The notes beneath the pieces were generated by a model that was not told the DNA's origin, did not search any database, and saw only the letters and a program-made list of their open reading frames with translations. Both the position numbers and the translations under genes were made by a program. Below, piece after piece: positions 31,695-40,908 of a stretch of 64,000 nt of DNA. How positions within the stretch are numbered: the first letter of the stretch is position 1; every line of letters starts with the position of its first letter. This DNA is from Alcaligenaceae bacterium (GTDB taxonomy: Bacteria; Pseudomonadota; Gammaproteobacteria; Burkholderiales; Burkholderiaceae_B): positions 62,001-126,000 of the forward strand of contig JACCES010000012.1 of the NCBI GenBank assembly GCA_013416455.1, read 5' to 3'.

Positions 31695-33047
31695 TTACGG
31701 CAGCAGGCCGAGCAGGCCGCCGATGCCCGGCGCGCCATCGAGCGTTCGCACCGCCTGCACGATGCTCTGCTGGCCTTCGCGGGCCAGCCGGCCGGCGGTC
31801 ACATCCATGAACTTCGCTTCGGCGACCCGCCATTTGTCCCGCGCGGTCGCCGTGCGTTGTCTCAGGTCGGCGTGCTCAGTGACGCTGCGGCCGTCGTTCA
31901 GTTCGATAGTGGCAATGGCTTCGGGCCAGGCCAGACCGTCGCCCTCGCCCTGGGTGACCCGCGTCGCGGCCCGCAGGTTGCGCAGCGTGACTTCACCGAC
32001 GCGGGCGTCGGTGAAGTCTTCCACCCTTGCATGGCCGTAAGTAACGGCCTGCGCCATGGCGTGCGGCAGGCTGAACTTGGCTTCCAGGCCTGTCTTCGGC
32101 TCGATGATGCGCGCGTTGTCCATGGACAGGTGGCTGACCTGGCCGTGCATGGCCCGGACCTGCCCGGGTTCGAGACCATGCTCGGCCTTCAGGGTCAGGA
32201 CCGCTTCGATCAATGCCTGGGTGCAGAACGATGAAGCGTGGATCTTGTACAAGATTTCGTACATGACCCATGGCCGCTCGGCGGGGTCCCAGTTGAACAG
32301 GGCATCGTTCCATTGCGGGTCGTCCGACAAGGCCTGGCCGAAGCCCTGGGGGCCGCCCAGTATGTCGGCGGCGCTCGTGAAGCCGCGGGCGGCCAGCAGG
32401 GCAGCCATGACGCCATTGCGCGCCGCGATCCCCGCATGCAGGGGTTTGGTCATGGTGCCGAAGGCTTCTTTGAGGCCGCCGGCCTGGGTGCCGGCGATGC
32501 CCAGTGCCGCCACGGTCTGGGCTTCCGACAAGCCCATCAGGCTGGAAGCCGCGATGGCGGCGCCGAAATGCCCGAGGGTGCCTGTTGCGTGCCAGCCGCG
32601 CCGGTAATGGCTGGGATTCACGGCGACGCCTATGCGTATCTCGGCCTCGATGCCCAGCGTTGCGGCGCGCAGTATGGCGGCGCCGTCCGCCTTGGTGAAC
32701 TCGGCCACCGCCAGGACGGCGGCGGTGACCGGCGCGCTCGGATGCATGGCGGATGCGATATGCATGTCATCGAAATCCAGGGCGTGGGCCGCCGCGCCAT
32801 TGAACAGGGCGGCCTCGTGCACAGGCGCCTTGCGCCCCCTGGTCCAGAGCGTCGCCTGCTCTGCGCCCTGGAAGGTTTCCAGGGTGGCGTCCAGTATGCC
32901 CAGCAGGGGCTGCGCGCTTCCCGCGATGGCGACCCCAAGCGTATCGAGCAGGCAGGCCTTGGTGGTTTCCGTGGCTTCGGCCGGCAAGGGGCCGTCACCG
33001 GCCGAGGCGATGGCCCGCACGAGGCGGGCGGTGATGTCGGTATTCAT
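31695..33047 (-). CDS. MmgE/PrpD family protein (2-methylcitrate dehydratase-like)
   Basis: 450 residues. The N-terminal helical domain shows LLDTLGVAIAGS and AAHALDFDDMH, a hallmark of the family, then WHATGTLGHFGAA and GIAGTQAGGL. The family contains 2-methylcitrate dehydratase and poorly characterised isomerases and dehydratases of di- and tricarboxylic acids. It is downstream of the FAH-family gene on the same strand (129 bases) and converges with the ThDP gene 18 bases away. No prpB/prpC genes are present, so a methylcitrate cycle role is unlikely. Confidence 0.87.
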   Translation of the reverse strand: MNTDITARLVRAIASAGDGPLPAEATETTKACLLDTLGVAIAGSAQPLLGILDATLETFQGAEQATLWTRGRKAPVHEAALFNGAAAHALDFDDMHIASAMHPSAPVTAAVLAVAEFTKADGAAILRAATLGIEAEIRIGVAVNPSHYRRGWHATGTLGHFGAAIAASSLMGLSEAQTVAALGIAGTQAGGLKEAFGTMTKPLHAGIAARNGVMAALLAARGFTSAADILGGPQGFGQALSDDPQWNDALFNWDPAERPWVMYEILYKIHASSFCTQALIEAVLTLKAEHGLEPGQVRAMHGQVSHLSMDNARIIEPKTGLEAKFSLPHAMAQAVTYGHARVEDFTDARVGEVTLRNLRAATRVTQGEGDGLAWPEAIATIELNDGRSVTEHADLRQRTATARDKWRVAEAKFMDVTAGRLAREGQQSIVQAVRTLDGAPGIGGLLGLLP

Positions 33048-33176
33048 AGGGCTGTGTATTCCGTGAACGAGTTGATGGGAACTTCCGGATTCAGCAGCGT
33101 ATGGCCGTCAGGCTTTGCCCGGGGCGATTTCCTTGATGCCGATATTGCCTTTCTTGCGCGCCGGCCGTGCGGCGCT

Positions 33177-34034
33177 TCAAGTACGGGCTGGCTGATGCGC
33201 CCGCACTTCCTGCCGCTGTTCGCCCAGCCCGGCCACGCCCAGCGTCATGATGTCGCCGGCTTTCAGGAAACGCTGAGGCTTCCTGCCCATGCCCACCCCG
33301 GCGGGGGTGCCGGTGGTGATGATGTCGCCCGGTTCCAGCGTCATGAACTGGCTCAGATAGCTCACCAGCGTGCGGACGTCGAAGATCATGTCGGCGGTGC
33401 TGCCCGACTGCATCCGTTCACCGTTGAGTTCCAGCCAGATGTCCAGCGCCTGCGGGTCGGCGATTTCGTCGCGGGTGACCAGCCAGGGGCCGATGGGGCC
33501 GAAGCCGTCCCAGGCCTTGCCTTTGTCCCAGGTGCCGCCACGCTCCATCTGCCAGGCGCGCTCGCTGAGGTCGTTCACCAGGCAGTAGCCGAATACCGCA
33601 TCCAGCGCCTGCCCGGCCGCCACGTTCCGCACGCGCTTGCCGATCACTACCCCAAGCTCGACTTCCCAATCGGATTTCAGGGAATCCGGCGGCAGCGCCA
33701 CGGGGTCGTGCGGGCCGCCGAGGCTGCTTACCGCCTTCATGAACAGGATGGGTTCGGCGGGAATGTCGGCGCCGATCTCGCGGGCATGATCATGGTAGTT
33801 CAGGCCGATACCCAGGAACTTGCGTGTGCCCGTGAAAGGCATGCCCAGGCGCACCGGCTGCTCGACGGCGGGCAGGGCGGCCAGGCGCGCTTCGGTGATG
33901 CCGGCCAGGGAGCCGCTGGAAATCGTGTCGGCCGAGATATCGCCCACCAGTGTGGAAATGTCGCGAATGATGCCATCTGCGCCGATGGCGCCGGGTTTTT
34001 CCCTGCCTGCTTCCCCGTAGCGAACGTACTTCAT
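33177..34034 (-). CDS. Fumarylacetoacetate hydrolase family protein
   Basis: 285 residues. The start at 34034 (MKYVRYGEAG) follows GGGGGAG. The C-terminal FAH domain carries KFLGIGLNYHDHA, the metal-binding acidic residues in DWEVELGVVIG, FGYCLVNDLSER, and TGTPAGVGMG. Members hydrolyse, hydrate or decarboxylate oxo-dicarboxylates such as fumarylpyruvate or 2-oxohept-3-enedioate. With MmgE/PrpD downstream it suggests handling of an unsaturated dicarboxylic acid; the substrate is unknown. Confidence 0.9.
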   Translation of the reverse strand: MKYVRYGEAGREKPGAIGADGIIRDISTLVGDISADTISSGSLAGITEARLAALPAVEQPVRLGMPFTGTRKFLGIGLNYHDHAREIGADIPAEPILFMKAVSSLGGPHDPVALPPDSLKSDWEVELGVVIGKRVRNVAAGQALDAVFGYCLVNDLSERAWQMERGGTWDKGKAWDGFGPIGPWLVTRDEIADPQALDIWLELNGERMQSGSTADMIFDVRTLVSYLSQFMTLEPGDIITTGTPAGVGMGRKPQRFLKAGDIMTLGVAGLGEQRQEVRAHQPART

Positions 34035-34160
34035 CGATTGCTCCCCCATGTGTTGTCGGTTGCGCCGGCGGCGCTTCATGCCGCGTCCCGGTGTCCGGAA
34101 TGACGACAGCTTCCTGCCCGAAGCATAAATCATCACGGCGGTGATGGGGGAGTCGCCGTT

Positions 34161-34754
34161 TCAGGGACCGGTTCCCGGCACGATGGGAGCGCCCGAGGGG
34201 CCCACCGGCGCGGCCGCGGGCGGCACACGCGCGCCGCGGGCGGTATCATCGACCCGTTCTTTCAGCTTGCGGCCCATGTCCAGATGGTTCTGCAGGGTGG
34301 GCAGATGCTTGGCGGCGAAGGCCTTGATGTCGGCATCGTCGGCATCTTCCGCGACGTCTTCGAACAGTTCGACGGCATCTTCGTGGGCGTCGACCGCCAC
34401 TTCATCGGCATATTCCTCATCGAAGCCCGCGCCTTCCAACTGTCGCAGGTTCTCCATCAAGCGCAGTTTGCCGCCTTCCAGCTCCACCGGAAGCTGAAAG
34501 CCCTTGCTCGCGGCCAGGGCCTTCAATTCCTTATCGACGGCGCTGTGATCCTCGATCATCATTTCCGCATAGCGCTTGATTTCCGGATGCTCGGCCTTCT
34601 GTGCGGCAAGTTCGCTTGCCTGCATTTCGAGCAGGCCGCTTTCTCCGGCTTCGCGCAGAAAGCGCTGATCACTGTTGGAAAGGTCAATGGCGGCGGCGCC
34701 CTGCATGAGGGCGAGCCCCACCGCGGCCGAAATCAATGAATGGGTGAACTTCAT
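34161..34754 (-). CDS. DUF4142 family exported protein
   Basis: 197 residues. The start at 34754 follows CAAGGAGCAACC and opens a signal peptide ending near GAAA. The mature part is helical and acidic with the DUF4142 pattern: DQRFLREAGESGLLEMQASELA, EIKRYAEMMIEDHS, and LPTLQNHLDMGRKL, a ferritin-like four-helix arrangement. The C-terminal 25 residues are Pro/Ala-rich. The function of the family is not established; several members are linked to stress resistance. It is divergent from the DUF3008 gene. Confidence 0.85.
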   Translation of the reverse strand: MKFTHSLISAAVGLALMQGAAAIDLSNSDQRFLREAGESGLLEMQASELAAQKAEHPEIKRYAEMMIEDHSAVDKELKALAASKGFQLPVELEGGKLRLMENLRQLEGAGFDEEYADEVAVDAHEDAVELFEDVAEDADDADIKAFAAKHLPTLQNHLDMGRKLKERVDDTARGARVPPAAAPVGPSGAPIVPGTGP

Positions 34755-34932
34755 GGTTGCTCCTTGCTTGCGAAACGGTTGCCGCTTGCGGCAAGCCCTG
34801 TTCCCGCCGCGGCGGGCGGCAGTTCCCTGTGGCGCCGGCATCCCGTGTGCTGGCTGAACGGAACGAGCCCGGCGGCATGCGTCGGGCGGGCGGCGCGCGA
34901 GCCGCATCAACCCCATCAGCAAGGAGATCCCC

Positions 34933-35154
34933 ATGCCAGCGAAATCCAGGGCGCAGCAGAAGGCGGCGGGGGCCGCCCTGTCGGCCAAGCGCGGCGATAC
35001 CCCGGTCAAGCAGTTGAAGGGTGCTTCCCGTTCGATGTACGAATCCATGAGCAAGAAGGAGCTCGACGACATGGCATCGACTTCCCGCAAGGGCAAGCCC
35101 GAGCATGTCGATGATCAGAACAAGGGCAAGAGCGGCAAGGCGGACAAAAAATGA
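34933..35154 (+). CDS. DUF3008 family small basic protein
   Basis: 73 residues, Lys/Ser-rich, with the family pattern MPAKSRAQQKAAGAAL near the start, KGASRSMYESMSKKEL in the middle and a Lys-rich tail. It has a good ribosome-binding site (AAGGAG) before the ATG at 34933. No membrane segment or signal is seen. Function unknown. Small proteins of this type often lie near stress and envelope genes such as the divergent DUF4142 gene. Confidence 0.85.
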   Translation: MPAKSRAQQKAAGAALSAKRGDTPVKQLKGASRSMYESMSKKELDDMASTSRKGKPEHVDDQNKGKSGKADKK

Positions 35155-35328
35155 GTGGCGGCCCGGTGGCCGCGTCTTCTGCCGCGACGCCGCGCCCCGG
35201 CGGCGGGCGCGGGCTGGGAAAAATCCGTCGACCCTCACGACTGAAATATTTCTTGTCGTGATGGAAAGCTTTGTGAATAATTCCCGGACAGGCTTCATTC
35301 GCTTCAACCACCAGACAGGGGAATGCCG

Positions 35329-36324
35329 ATGGAACGCAACGACCATGATCCGGGCCTTCCGGCCGGAGTTTCTCACGATACCGGCCGTGCACACGATACC
35401 GTCGGGCAGGCGGCGGGCGGTGGCGAGGCCCGCCAGCCCGTGAGGGGCCAGCATCGCGCCGAGTACGACAGCCTCGTGCCTGCGCTGCAGTTGAACCGGC
35501 GGGGCTTTCTCGCCACGTCGCTGGCGGCCGGCTTTGCCGCCGCGGCCGGCCCGGTTGCGGCGCAAACGGCCGTCAAAACGGATGCCGGCGGCCTGGTCGC
35601 GGGCGAGGTGCGCATCCCGGTCGAAGGGGGGTCCATCCCGGCCTACCGCGCCATGCCGGAAGGCAAGACGGCGGTGGCCGTCATCCTGGTGGTTCAGGAA
35701 ATCTTCGGGGTGCACGAATACATACAGGATGTGTGCCGCCGCCTGGCCCGGGAAGGCTATATGGCCATTGCGCCGGAAATGTTCGTGCGCCAGGGGGATC
35801 CGACCCGCTACACCGAGATTCCGCGCCTGTTCAGCGAGATCGTGAACAAGGTGCCCGACGAACAGGTCATGTCCGACCTGGACGCTACGGTTGCGTGGGC
35901 GGGCAAGAACGGCGGCAATGTGAACCGCCTGGGAATCACGGGCTTCTGCTGGGGCGGCCGCGTCGTGTGGCTGTACGCGGCGCACAATCCGCGTCTCAAG
36001 GCGGGCGTCGCATGGTATGGCCGGGTCGTCGGCGAGGCCGACGAACTGCGGCCGCGCCATCCCGTGGACGTGGCCGATGATATCAACGCGCCGGTGCTCG
36101 GCCTCTATGGCGAGAATGACAGCGGCATTCCGCTGGAGACCGTCGACAAGATGAAGGCCGCCCTGGCCAAGGGCAGCGATGCGGCCAAGGCGTCCGAATT
36201 CATCATTTATCCTGGCGCGCCCCACGCCTTTCATGCGGACTACCGCCCCAGCTACCGTGAAGACGCGGCAAAGGACGGCTGGAAGCAGGCTCTGGCCTGG
36301 TTCGAGAAACATCTGTCAGGCTGA
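35329..36324 (+). CDS. Dienelactone hydrolase family protein with Tat signal
   Basis: 331 residues. A hydrophilic N-terminus of about 48 residues precedes a twin-arginine signal, [17 protein letters not shown], ending near VAAQT, so export in folded form is likely. The mature alpha/beta hydrolase has the DLH triad: Cys in GFCWGGR (about residue 207), Asp in GENDSG (about 264) and His in APHAFH (about 299). The start at 35329 is preferred over 35323 because AGGGG is then 7 bases upstream. The long stretch before the RR motif is unusual and could mean a later start. It probably hydrolyses a lactone or ester in the periplasm. Confidence 0.85.
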   Translation: MERNDHDPGLPAGVSHDTGRAHDTVGQAAGGGEARQPVRGQHRAEYDSLVPALQLNRRGFLATSLAAGFAAAAGPVAAQTAVKTDAGGLVAGEVRIPVEGGSIPAYRAMPEGKTAVAVILVVQEIFGVHEYIQDVCRRLAREGYMAIAPEMFVRQGDPTRYTEIPRLFSEIVNKVPDEQVMSDLDATVAWAGKNGGNVNRLGITGFCWGGRVVWLYAAHNPRLKAGVAWYGRVVGEADELRPRHPVDVADDINAPVLGLYGENDSGIPLETVDKMKAALAKGSDAAKASEFIIYPGAPHAFHADYRPSYREDAAKDGWKQALAWFEKHLSG

Positions 36325-36375
36325 TGTCTCCCGCCGGCGGGCGTCAGGGTGGTTCCGGGCGGCGGCCGGCGGGGT

Positions 36376-37035
36376 TCAATTGGGGTGCGGCGGTTCGTCG
36401 CTGCGGAACCAGCCGGTCACGCTCCAGCGCGGCCGGCGGGCGGGCCGCACCGCATGGGGGAACAGTTCGCTGCGGAAGAGCACCAGCCGGCCGTGCTCGG
36501 GCAGCAGCCGCCGCCATTCCTTTTCGGGGTTCCGTGGGTCATACAGGCACAGTTCGCCGCCGTCGCCAGCCCGCCAGTCGGGTGTCAGATACAGAATCAG
36601 CGTGATGCGCCGGTGGGGCTGGCCGCGGTGCTGGTCCAGGTGGCGGGCGTAACCGCGCCCGGTGGCGTAGCGGGCAAAATGGAATTCGGAACGCTGCAGC
36701 CCCAGATAAAAGGCGCGGTTCAGTTGATGGCGCAATGTTTCCGTCCAGTCCAGGAAGCGGGACTGGGCGCCGCTTTCGCCGCAGTGCGGTTCCAGCCATT
36801 GAATGGTGTCGCCCCGGATGGCGGGGATGTGTTGCGGCCGCTGGGCGGCCCCGACGCGGGCTTCCTGGAATAGGCCGTCCTTCCAGCCGCGCAACCCCTC
36901 TTCATACAAATCCTCGATCAGCTCCGGGGGCAGCAGACCGTCCTGCATGCTGAAGCCCTGTTCCGCCAGTTGGCCGAACAGGGCTTCGAGCTCGCGCTCT
37001 ACTATCACGATCCATATCCTTATAATTGCGTTCAT
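36376..37035 (-). CDS. 2-oxoglutarate/Fe(II)-dependent oxygenase (prolyl 4-hydroxylase-like fold)
   Basis: 219 residues. The C-terminal half is a 2OG-FeII_Oxy-type domain: RYATGRGYARHLDQH contains the HxD iron ligands, LILYLTPDW follows, and the distal His is in LFPHAVRPA, with the 2-oxoglutarate Arg in RPRWSVTGWFR. The N-terminal 60 residues have no clear family. The substrate is unknown; related bacterial proteins hydroxylate proteins or small molecules. It is divergent from the aromatic aminotransferase gene over a 180-base gap. The start at 37035 is the best ATG but has only a weak ribosome-binding site. Confidence 0.85.
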   Translation of the reverse strand: MNAIIRIWIVIVERELEALFGQLAEQGFSMQDGLLPPELIEDLYEEGLRGWKDGLFQEARVGAAQRPQHIPAIRGDTIQWLEPHCGESGAQSRFLDWTETLRHQLNRAFYLGLQRSEFHFARYATGRGYARHLDQHRGQPHRRITLILYLTPDWRAGDGGELCLYDPRNPEKEWRRLLPEHGRLVLFRSELFPHAVRPARRPRWSVTGWFRSDEPPHPN

Positions 37036-37215
37036 TGCATTTCCGGAAGACGGCTTGGCGGCTGCCAAGCCGTCGGCGCAGAAAAAGCGGGGCAATAATT
37101 TTATGGGCCGGCGCGTTCGGCGTACAGCTTCCCGTGCTTTTTTTCGAGGCCGGGCAGCCACAAGGCAGACAGCGCCCCTACGGGGATTTTTTTGTATCCA
37201 TACGGATTCCTCACC

Positions 37216-38415
37216 ATGTTCGAGCACCTCCAGCAGTATGCGGGCGATCCCATCTTCGGGCTGAACGATGCCTTCCACCGGAATACGCATCCACAGAAGA
37301 TCAATCTCACAATCGGGCTGTACTACGATGATGACGGCCGCATTCCGGTACTGTCGTCCGTGGCGGCCGTCGAAAGAGGGCTTGCGTCCGACCCCGCCCC
37401 GCGCACCTATCTGCCCATGGAAGGGCTGGCGTCCTATCGCAGCGCAGTACAGCGCGTCGTTTTCGGCGCCGGCAGCGAGGCCGTGGCGCAGGGCCGCGTG
37501 GCCACCATACAGACGCTGGGCGGCACGGGGGCGCTCAAGGTGGGCGCCGATCTTCTGCATGCGGCCTATCCGGAAAGCGGGATCTGGATCAGCGACCCCG
37601 CCTGGGACAACCACTACGCGATCTTCGGGGGCGCGGGCGTGCCGACCCACAGCTATCCCTATTATGATCCGGCCACCAAGGGGCTGGCCTTCGATGCCAT
37701 GATGAGCTGCCTGCGCGGGCTGCCTTCGCGCAGCATCGTGCTGCTGCATCCCTGCTGCCACAATCCGACCGGTGTCGACCTTTCCAGGGACCAATGGCGG
37801 GAAGTCATCGGCGTCCTGAGCGAACGCGGCCTGATTCCTTTCCTGGACATGGCCTATCAGGGCATGGGCGAGGGCATGGACGATGATGCCCATGCCGTGC
37901 GCGCCATGGCCGAGGCCGGCCTGAGCTTCCTGGTGGCCAACTCGTTTTCCAAGAATCTTTCCGTCTACGGCGAGCGTTGCGGCGGGCTTTCTGTGGTCTG
38001 CGGTTCCGAAGCGGAAGCCGAACTGGTGCTTGGCCAGCTCAAGGCCATCGTCCGGCGCATCTATTCCAGCGCGCCCTGGCATGGCGGCCATGTCGTGGCC
38101 GGCGTCCTGAACGACGAAAACCTGCATGCCCAATGGCTTGAAGATGTCGCCGCCATGCGCGAGCGCATGAGCTGGATGCGCACTTTGGTGCACGAACAGC
38201 TGAGCGCCAAGCTGCCCGGCTACGATGCGGGCTATTTCGTCCGCCAGCAGGGCATGTTCACCTATACCGGGCTGTCGCGCGAGCACCTGCTGGCGCTGCG
38301 TGAACGGCACGGTGTCTACATCATAGATTCGGGCCGCGTGGCGGTGCCGGGCCTGAACACGGCCAATGTAGAGCATTTCACCAATGCGATGGCCGACGTG
38401 CTGAACACTTTGTGA
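37216..38415 (+). CDS. tyrB: Aromatic amino acid / aspartate aminotransferase (class I)
   Basis: 399 residues of the AspC/TyrB group. In order: MFEHLQQYAGDPIFGLNDAF, LGGTGALKVGADLL, DPAWDNHYAIF, HPCCHNPTGVD, the PLP lysine in ANSFSKNLSVYGERCG, and a C-terminal Arg-containing YIIDSGRVAV. It transfers amino groups between aromatic amino acids or aspartate and 2-oxoglutarate in the cytoplasm. The start at 37216 gives the family N-terminus; the longer frame (37192) does not. Whether it prefers aromatic or acidic substrates cannot be settled from the motifs. Confidence 0.9.
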   Translation: MFEHLQQYAGDPIFGLNDAFHRNTHPQKINLTIGLYYDDDGRIPVLSSVAAVERGLASDPAPRTYLPMEGLASYRSAVQRVVFGAGSEAVAQGRVATIQTLGGTGALKVGADLLHAAYPESGIWISDPAWDNHYAIFGGAGVPTHSYPYYDPATKGLAFDAMMSCLRGLPSRSIVLLHPCCHNPTGVDLSRDQWREVIGVLSERGLIPFLDMAYQGMGEGMDDDAHAVRAMAEAGLSFLVANSFSKNLSVYGERCGGLSVVCGSEAEAELVLGQLKAIVRRIYSSAPWHGGHVVAGVLNDENLHAQWLEDVAAMRERMSWMRTLVHEQLSAKLPGYDAGYFVRQQGMFTYTGLSREHLLALRERHGVYIIDSGRVAVPGLNTANVEHFTNAMADVLNTL

Positions 38416-38543
38416 ACCCGTCCGTTGCGGCGGTCCGGCGCTCGCGGGGCGCCGCGCTCAGGGTGTGGCGCGCAGGCCGCTGAACCCGTCGCCGGTTTGC
38501 GGTAATCTAGTGGATTCCGTTCTTTTTTCTGGATTTCTCGTTC

Positions 38544-39737
38544 ATGGATTCGTACACCCTTCCATATACTTTTTCCCAGCGCGCGCAGCAGCTCACCAGT
38601 TCCACCATCCGAGAGATCCTCAAGGTCACCGAGCGGCCTGAAGTCATTTCCTTCGCCGGCGGCCTGCCGGCGCCCGGGGGCTTCCCGGTGGAAGAAATCA
38701 ATGCCGCCTTCGACCGTGTGCTGCAGCAGAATGGCAAGGCGGCGCTGCAGTACGGCCCCACAGAAGGCTACACCCCGCTGCGTCAATGGGTGGCCGACGA
38801 TTTCAAGCGCCGCGGCGCCGATGTGTCGCTGGATGAAGTCCTGATCGTGTCCGGTTCCCAGCAGGCGCTGGACATGCTGGGCAAGCTGTTCATCGATGAA
38901 GGCAGCAAGGTGCTGGTCGAAGCGCCCAGCTACCTCGGGGCGCTGCAGTCGTTTTCCCTGTTCGGGCCCGAATACGCCTCCATTCCCACCGATGGCGGCG
39001 GCCTCATCCCCGAGCAGATCACCGATACGCTGGCCGCCGGGGCGCGCTTCCTGTATGCGCTGCCCAACTTCCAGAATCCCACCGGCGTGTCGCTGAATCT
39101 CGCGCGGCGCCAGGCGCTGGTCGAGCGCTGCGCGGCGCTGCATCTGCCCATCATAGAAGACGACCCCTACGGCGAACTGCGCTACGCGGGCGAGCCTCTG
39201 CCCGGCCTGCTGGCGCTGGGCCGGAAGGTGGGCGCCACCGTGGTGCGCCTGGGCACGTTCTCCAAGGTGCTGGCGCCCGGCCTGCGGCTGGGTTATATCG
39301 TGGCTCCGCGTCCCATCATTTCCAAGCTGGTGCAGATCAAGCAGGCCACCGACCTGCACACGGCCACGGTCTCGCAGATGGCGGTCTATGAAACCATCAA
39401 AGACGGCTTCCTCGACCGCCACCTGCCCACGGTGCGCGAACTCTACAAGCGGCAGTGCGGCTACATGCTCGATGCCATGGAAGAGCATTTTCCGGACACG
39501 GCATCCTGGACGCGGCCGGAAGGCGGCATGTTCATCTGGGTCGACCTGCCCGAGCATCTCGACGGCAGCCGTCTGCTCGACCGCGCGATCGAGCGCAACG
39601 TGGCCTTCGTGCCCGGCGCGCCCTTCTACGCGGGCATGCCCAAGGCCAATACCTTGCGGCTGAGCTTCGTTACGGTTTCCGAACAGCGGATCCGCGAAGG
39701 CATCGCCACGCTGGGCGAGCTCATACGCGAAAGCTGA
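38544..39737 (+). CDS. PLP-dependent aminotransferase (2-aminoadipate/AAT-like, class I fold)
   Basis: 397 residues. Motifs in order: VISFAGGLPAPGGFPVEE, ALQYGPTEGYTPLR, SGSQQALDMLGKLF, PNFQNPTGVSL, EDDPYGELRY, and the PLP lysine in LGTFSKVLAPGLRLGY. This is the stand-alone catalytic type related to LysN/2-aminoadipate aminotransferase, without a GntR DNA-binding domain. It probably transaminates branched, aromatic or aminoadipate-like amino acids. It follows the TyrB-like gene by 128 bases and may be a separate unit. Confidence 0.9.
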   Translation: MDSYTLPYTFSQRAQQLTSSTIREILKVTERPEVISFAGGLPAPGGFPVEEINAAFDRVLQQNGKAALQYGPTEGYTPLRQWVADDFKRRGADVSLDEVLIVSGSQQALDMLGKLFIDEGSKVLVEAPSYLGALQSFSLFGPEYASIPTDGGGLIPEQITDTLAAGARFLYALPNFQNPTGVSLNLARRQALVERCAALHLPIIEDDPYGELRYAGEPLPGLLALGRKVGATVVRLGTFSKVLAPGLRLGYIVAPRPIISKLVQIKQATDLHTATVSQMAVYETIKDGFLDRHLPTVRELYKRQCGYMLDAMEEHFPDTASWTRPEGGMFIWVDLPEHLDGSRLLDRAIERNVAFVPGAPFYAGMPKANTLRLSFVTVSEQRIREGIATLGELIRES

Positions 39738-39895
39738 GGCGGCATGGAGCGGTCCGTCCTGCACAGATCGGCCACGCGCCCGCGCGCGGGCCTTGCCGTT
39801 CGCGGCGAGGCCGGGCGGGGCAACGTCAATGCGGCGCCAACGGCGCCCTCGCATTGTGGCGGAAAAGTTCCGGCCGCCAGGCCGGAGTTCTTCAC

Positions 39896-40858
39896 ATGAA
39901 TCAGGCTACACCCAGGGAAAACACCACTTCAAAGAACCCGCGCCCATCCGTTCCCGACCTTGCCGACATGAGGCCGGACGACTGGGTGGAGCGCTGGCTG
40001 CCCCGTTCGTGGGGGCCTTATGCGCGGCTGTGCCGGCTGGACCGGCCCGTGGGCACCTGGCTGACGCTGCTGCCCACCGTGGCCGCCCTGGTCCAGGCGG
40101 CCGATGGCCTGCCCACGCTGTGGCGCCTGTTCATCTTCTGCCTGGGCGCCTTCCTGATGCGGGGGGTGGGCTGCTGCTTCAACGACATCTTCGACCGCGA
40201 TATCGACAGCAAGGTCGAACGCACCCGCTTCCGGCCGCTCACCAGCGGCCAGCTGAGCCTGCGCAACGCGCTCTGGTTCGTATTCGCGCAATTATGCATC
40301 TGCGCCCTGCTGCTGCTGGCCATCAATGAGTACAGCCGCTGGCTGGCCGTGATCCTTCTTCCCATCGTCATCATCTACCCGCTGTGCAAGCGCTTCACCT
40401 ACTGGCCGCAGATCGTCCTGGGCATTGCCTTCAACTGGGGCATGCTGATGGCCTGGTCCGATACCCGCGACATCGTGCCGCTGGCCGCCTGGGCGATGTG
40501 GCTGGGCGCCGTGCTGTGGCAGGTGGGCTATGACTCCATCTATGCCTACGTCGACCTGCGCGACGACCTGCGGCTGGGCCTGCATTCCACCGCCATGCGC
40601 TTCGGCGACCGTGGCAAGCTGTGGATAGGCGGCTTCTACGCCGCCACGACGGCCCTGTGGGTCTATGCCGGCGCGGCCATGGGCATGGGCTGGCCTTACT
40701 ACGTGGTGGTGGCCGCGATCGCCCTTCACTTCATCTGGCAGTTGAGCGTCTTCAGCATCCGGCGGCCCGATCGCAGCTTCATGCTGTTCCGCTCGAACAT
40801 GGCCGTCGGCGTCATGATGGTGTTGGCCGCACTGGCGGGCACCGTCCTGCCGTTGTAA
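39896..40858 (+). CDS. ubiA: 4-hydroxybenzoate octaprenyltransferase
   Basis: 320 residues with about eight membrane helices. The first Asp-rich prenyl-diphosphate motif is NDIFDRDID and the second is YDSIYAYVDLRDD. It prenylates 4-hydroxybenzoate at the inner membrane in ubiquinone synthesis. The start at 39896 (MNQATPREN) is preferred over the much longer upstream frame, which overlaps the aminotransferase. The hydrophilic N-terminal stretch of about 45 residues is longer than in E. coli but ends in the conserved RLDRPVGTWL. Confidence 0.96.
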   Translation: MNQATPRENTTSKNPRPSVPDLADMRPDDWVERWLPRSWGPYARLCRLDRPVGTWLTLLPTVAALVQAADGLPTLWRLFIFCLGAFLMRGVGCCFNDIFDRDIDSKVERTRFRPLTSGQLSLRNALWFVFAQLCICALLLLAINEYSRWLAVILLPIVIIYPLCKRFTYWPQIVLGIAFNWGMLMAWSDTRDIVPLAAWAMWLGAVLWQVGYDSIYAYVDLRDDLRLGLHSTAMRFGDRGKLWIGGFYAATTALWVYAGAAMGMGWPYYVVVAAIALHFIWQLSVFSIRRPDRSFMLFRSNMAVGVMMVLAALAGTVLPL

Positions 40859-40908
40859 GGTATATAAGACAAGAGACAAGAACAGAAAACAAGAACAGGA
40901 GGATTGGC

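Noticed and set aside
37036-38376. Upstream part of the long minus-strand frame that includes the 2OG oxygenase
   Set aside because: It is antisense to the TyrB-like aminotransferase; only the portion below 37035 resembles a protein family.
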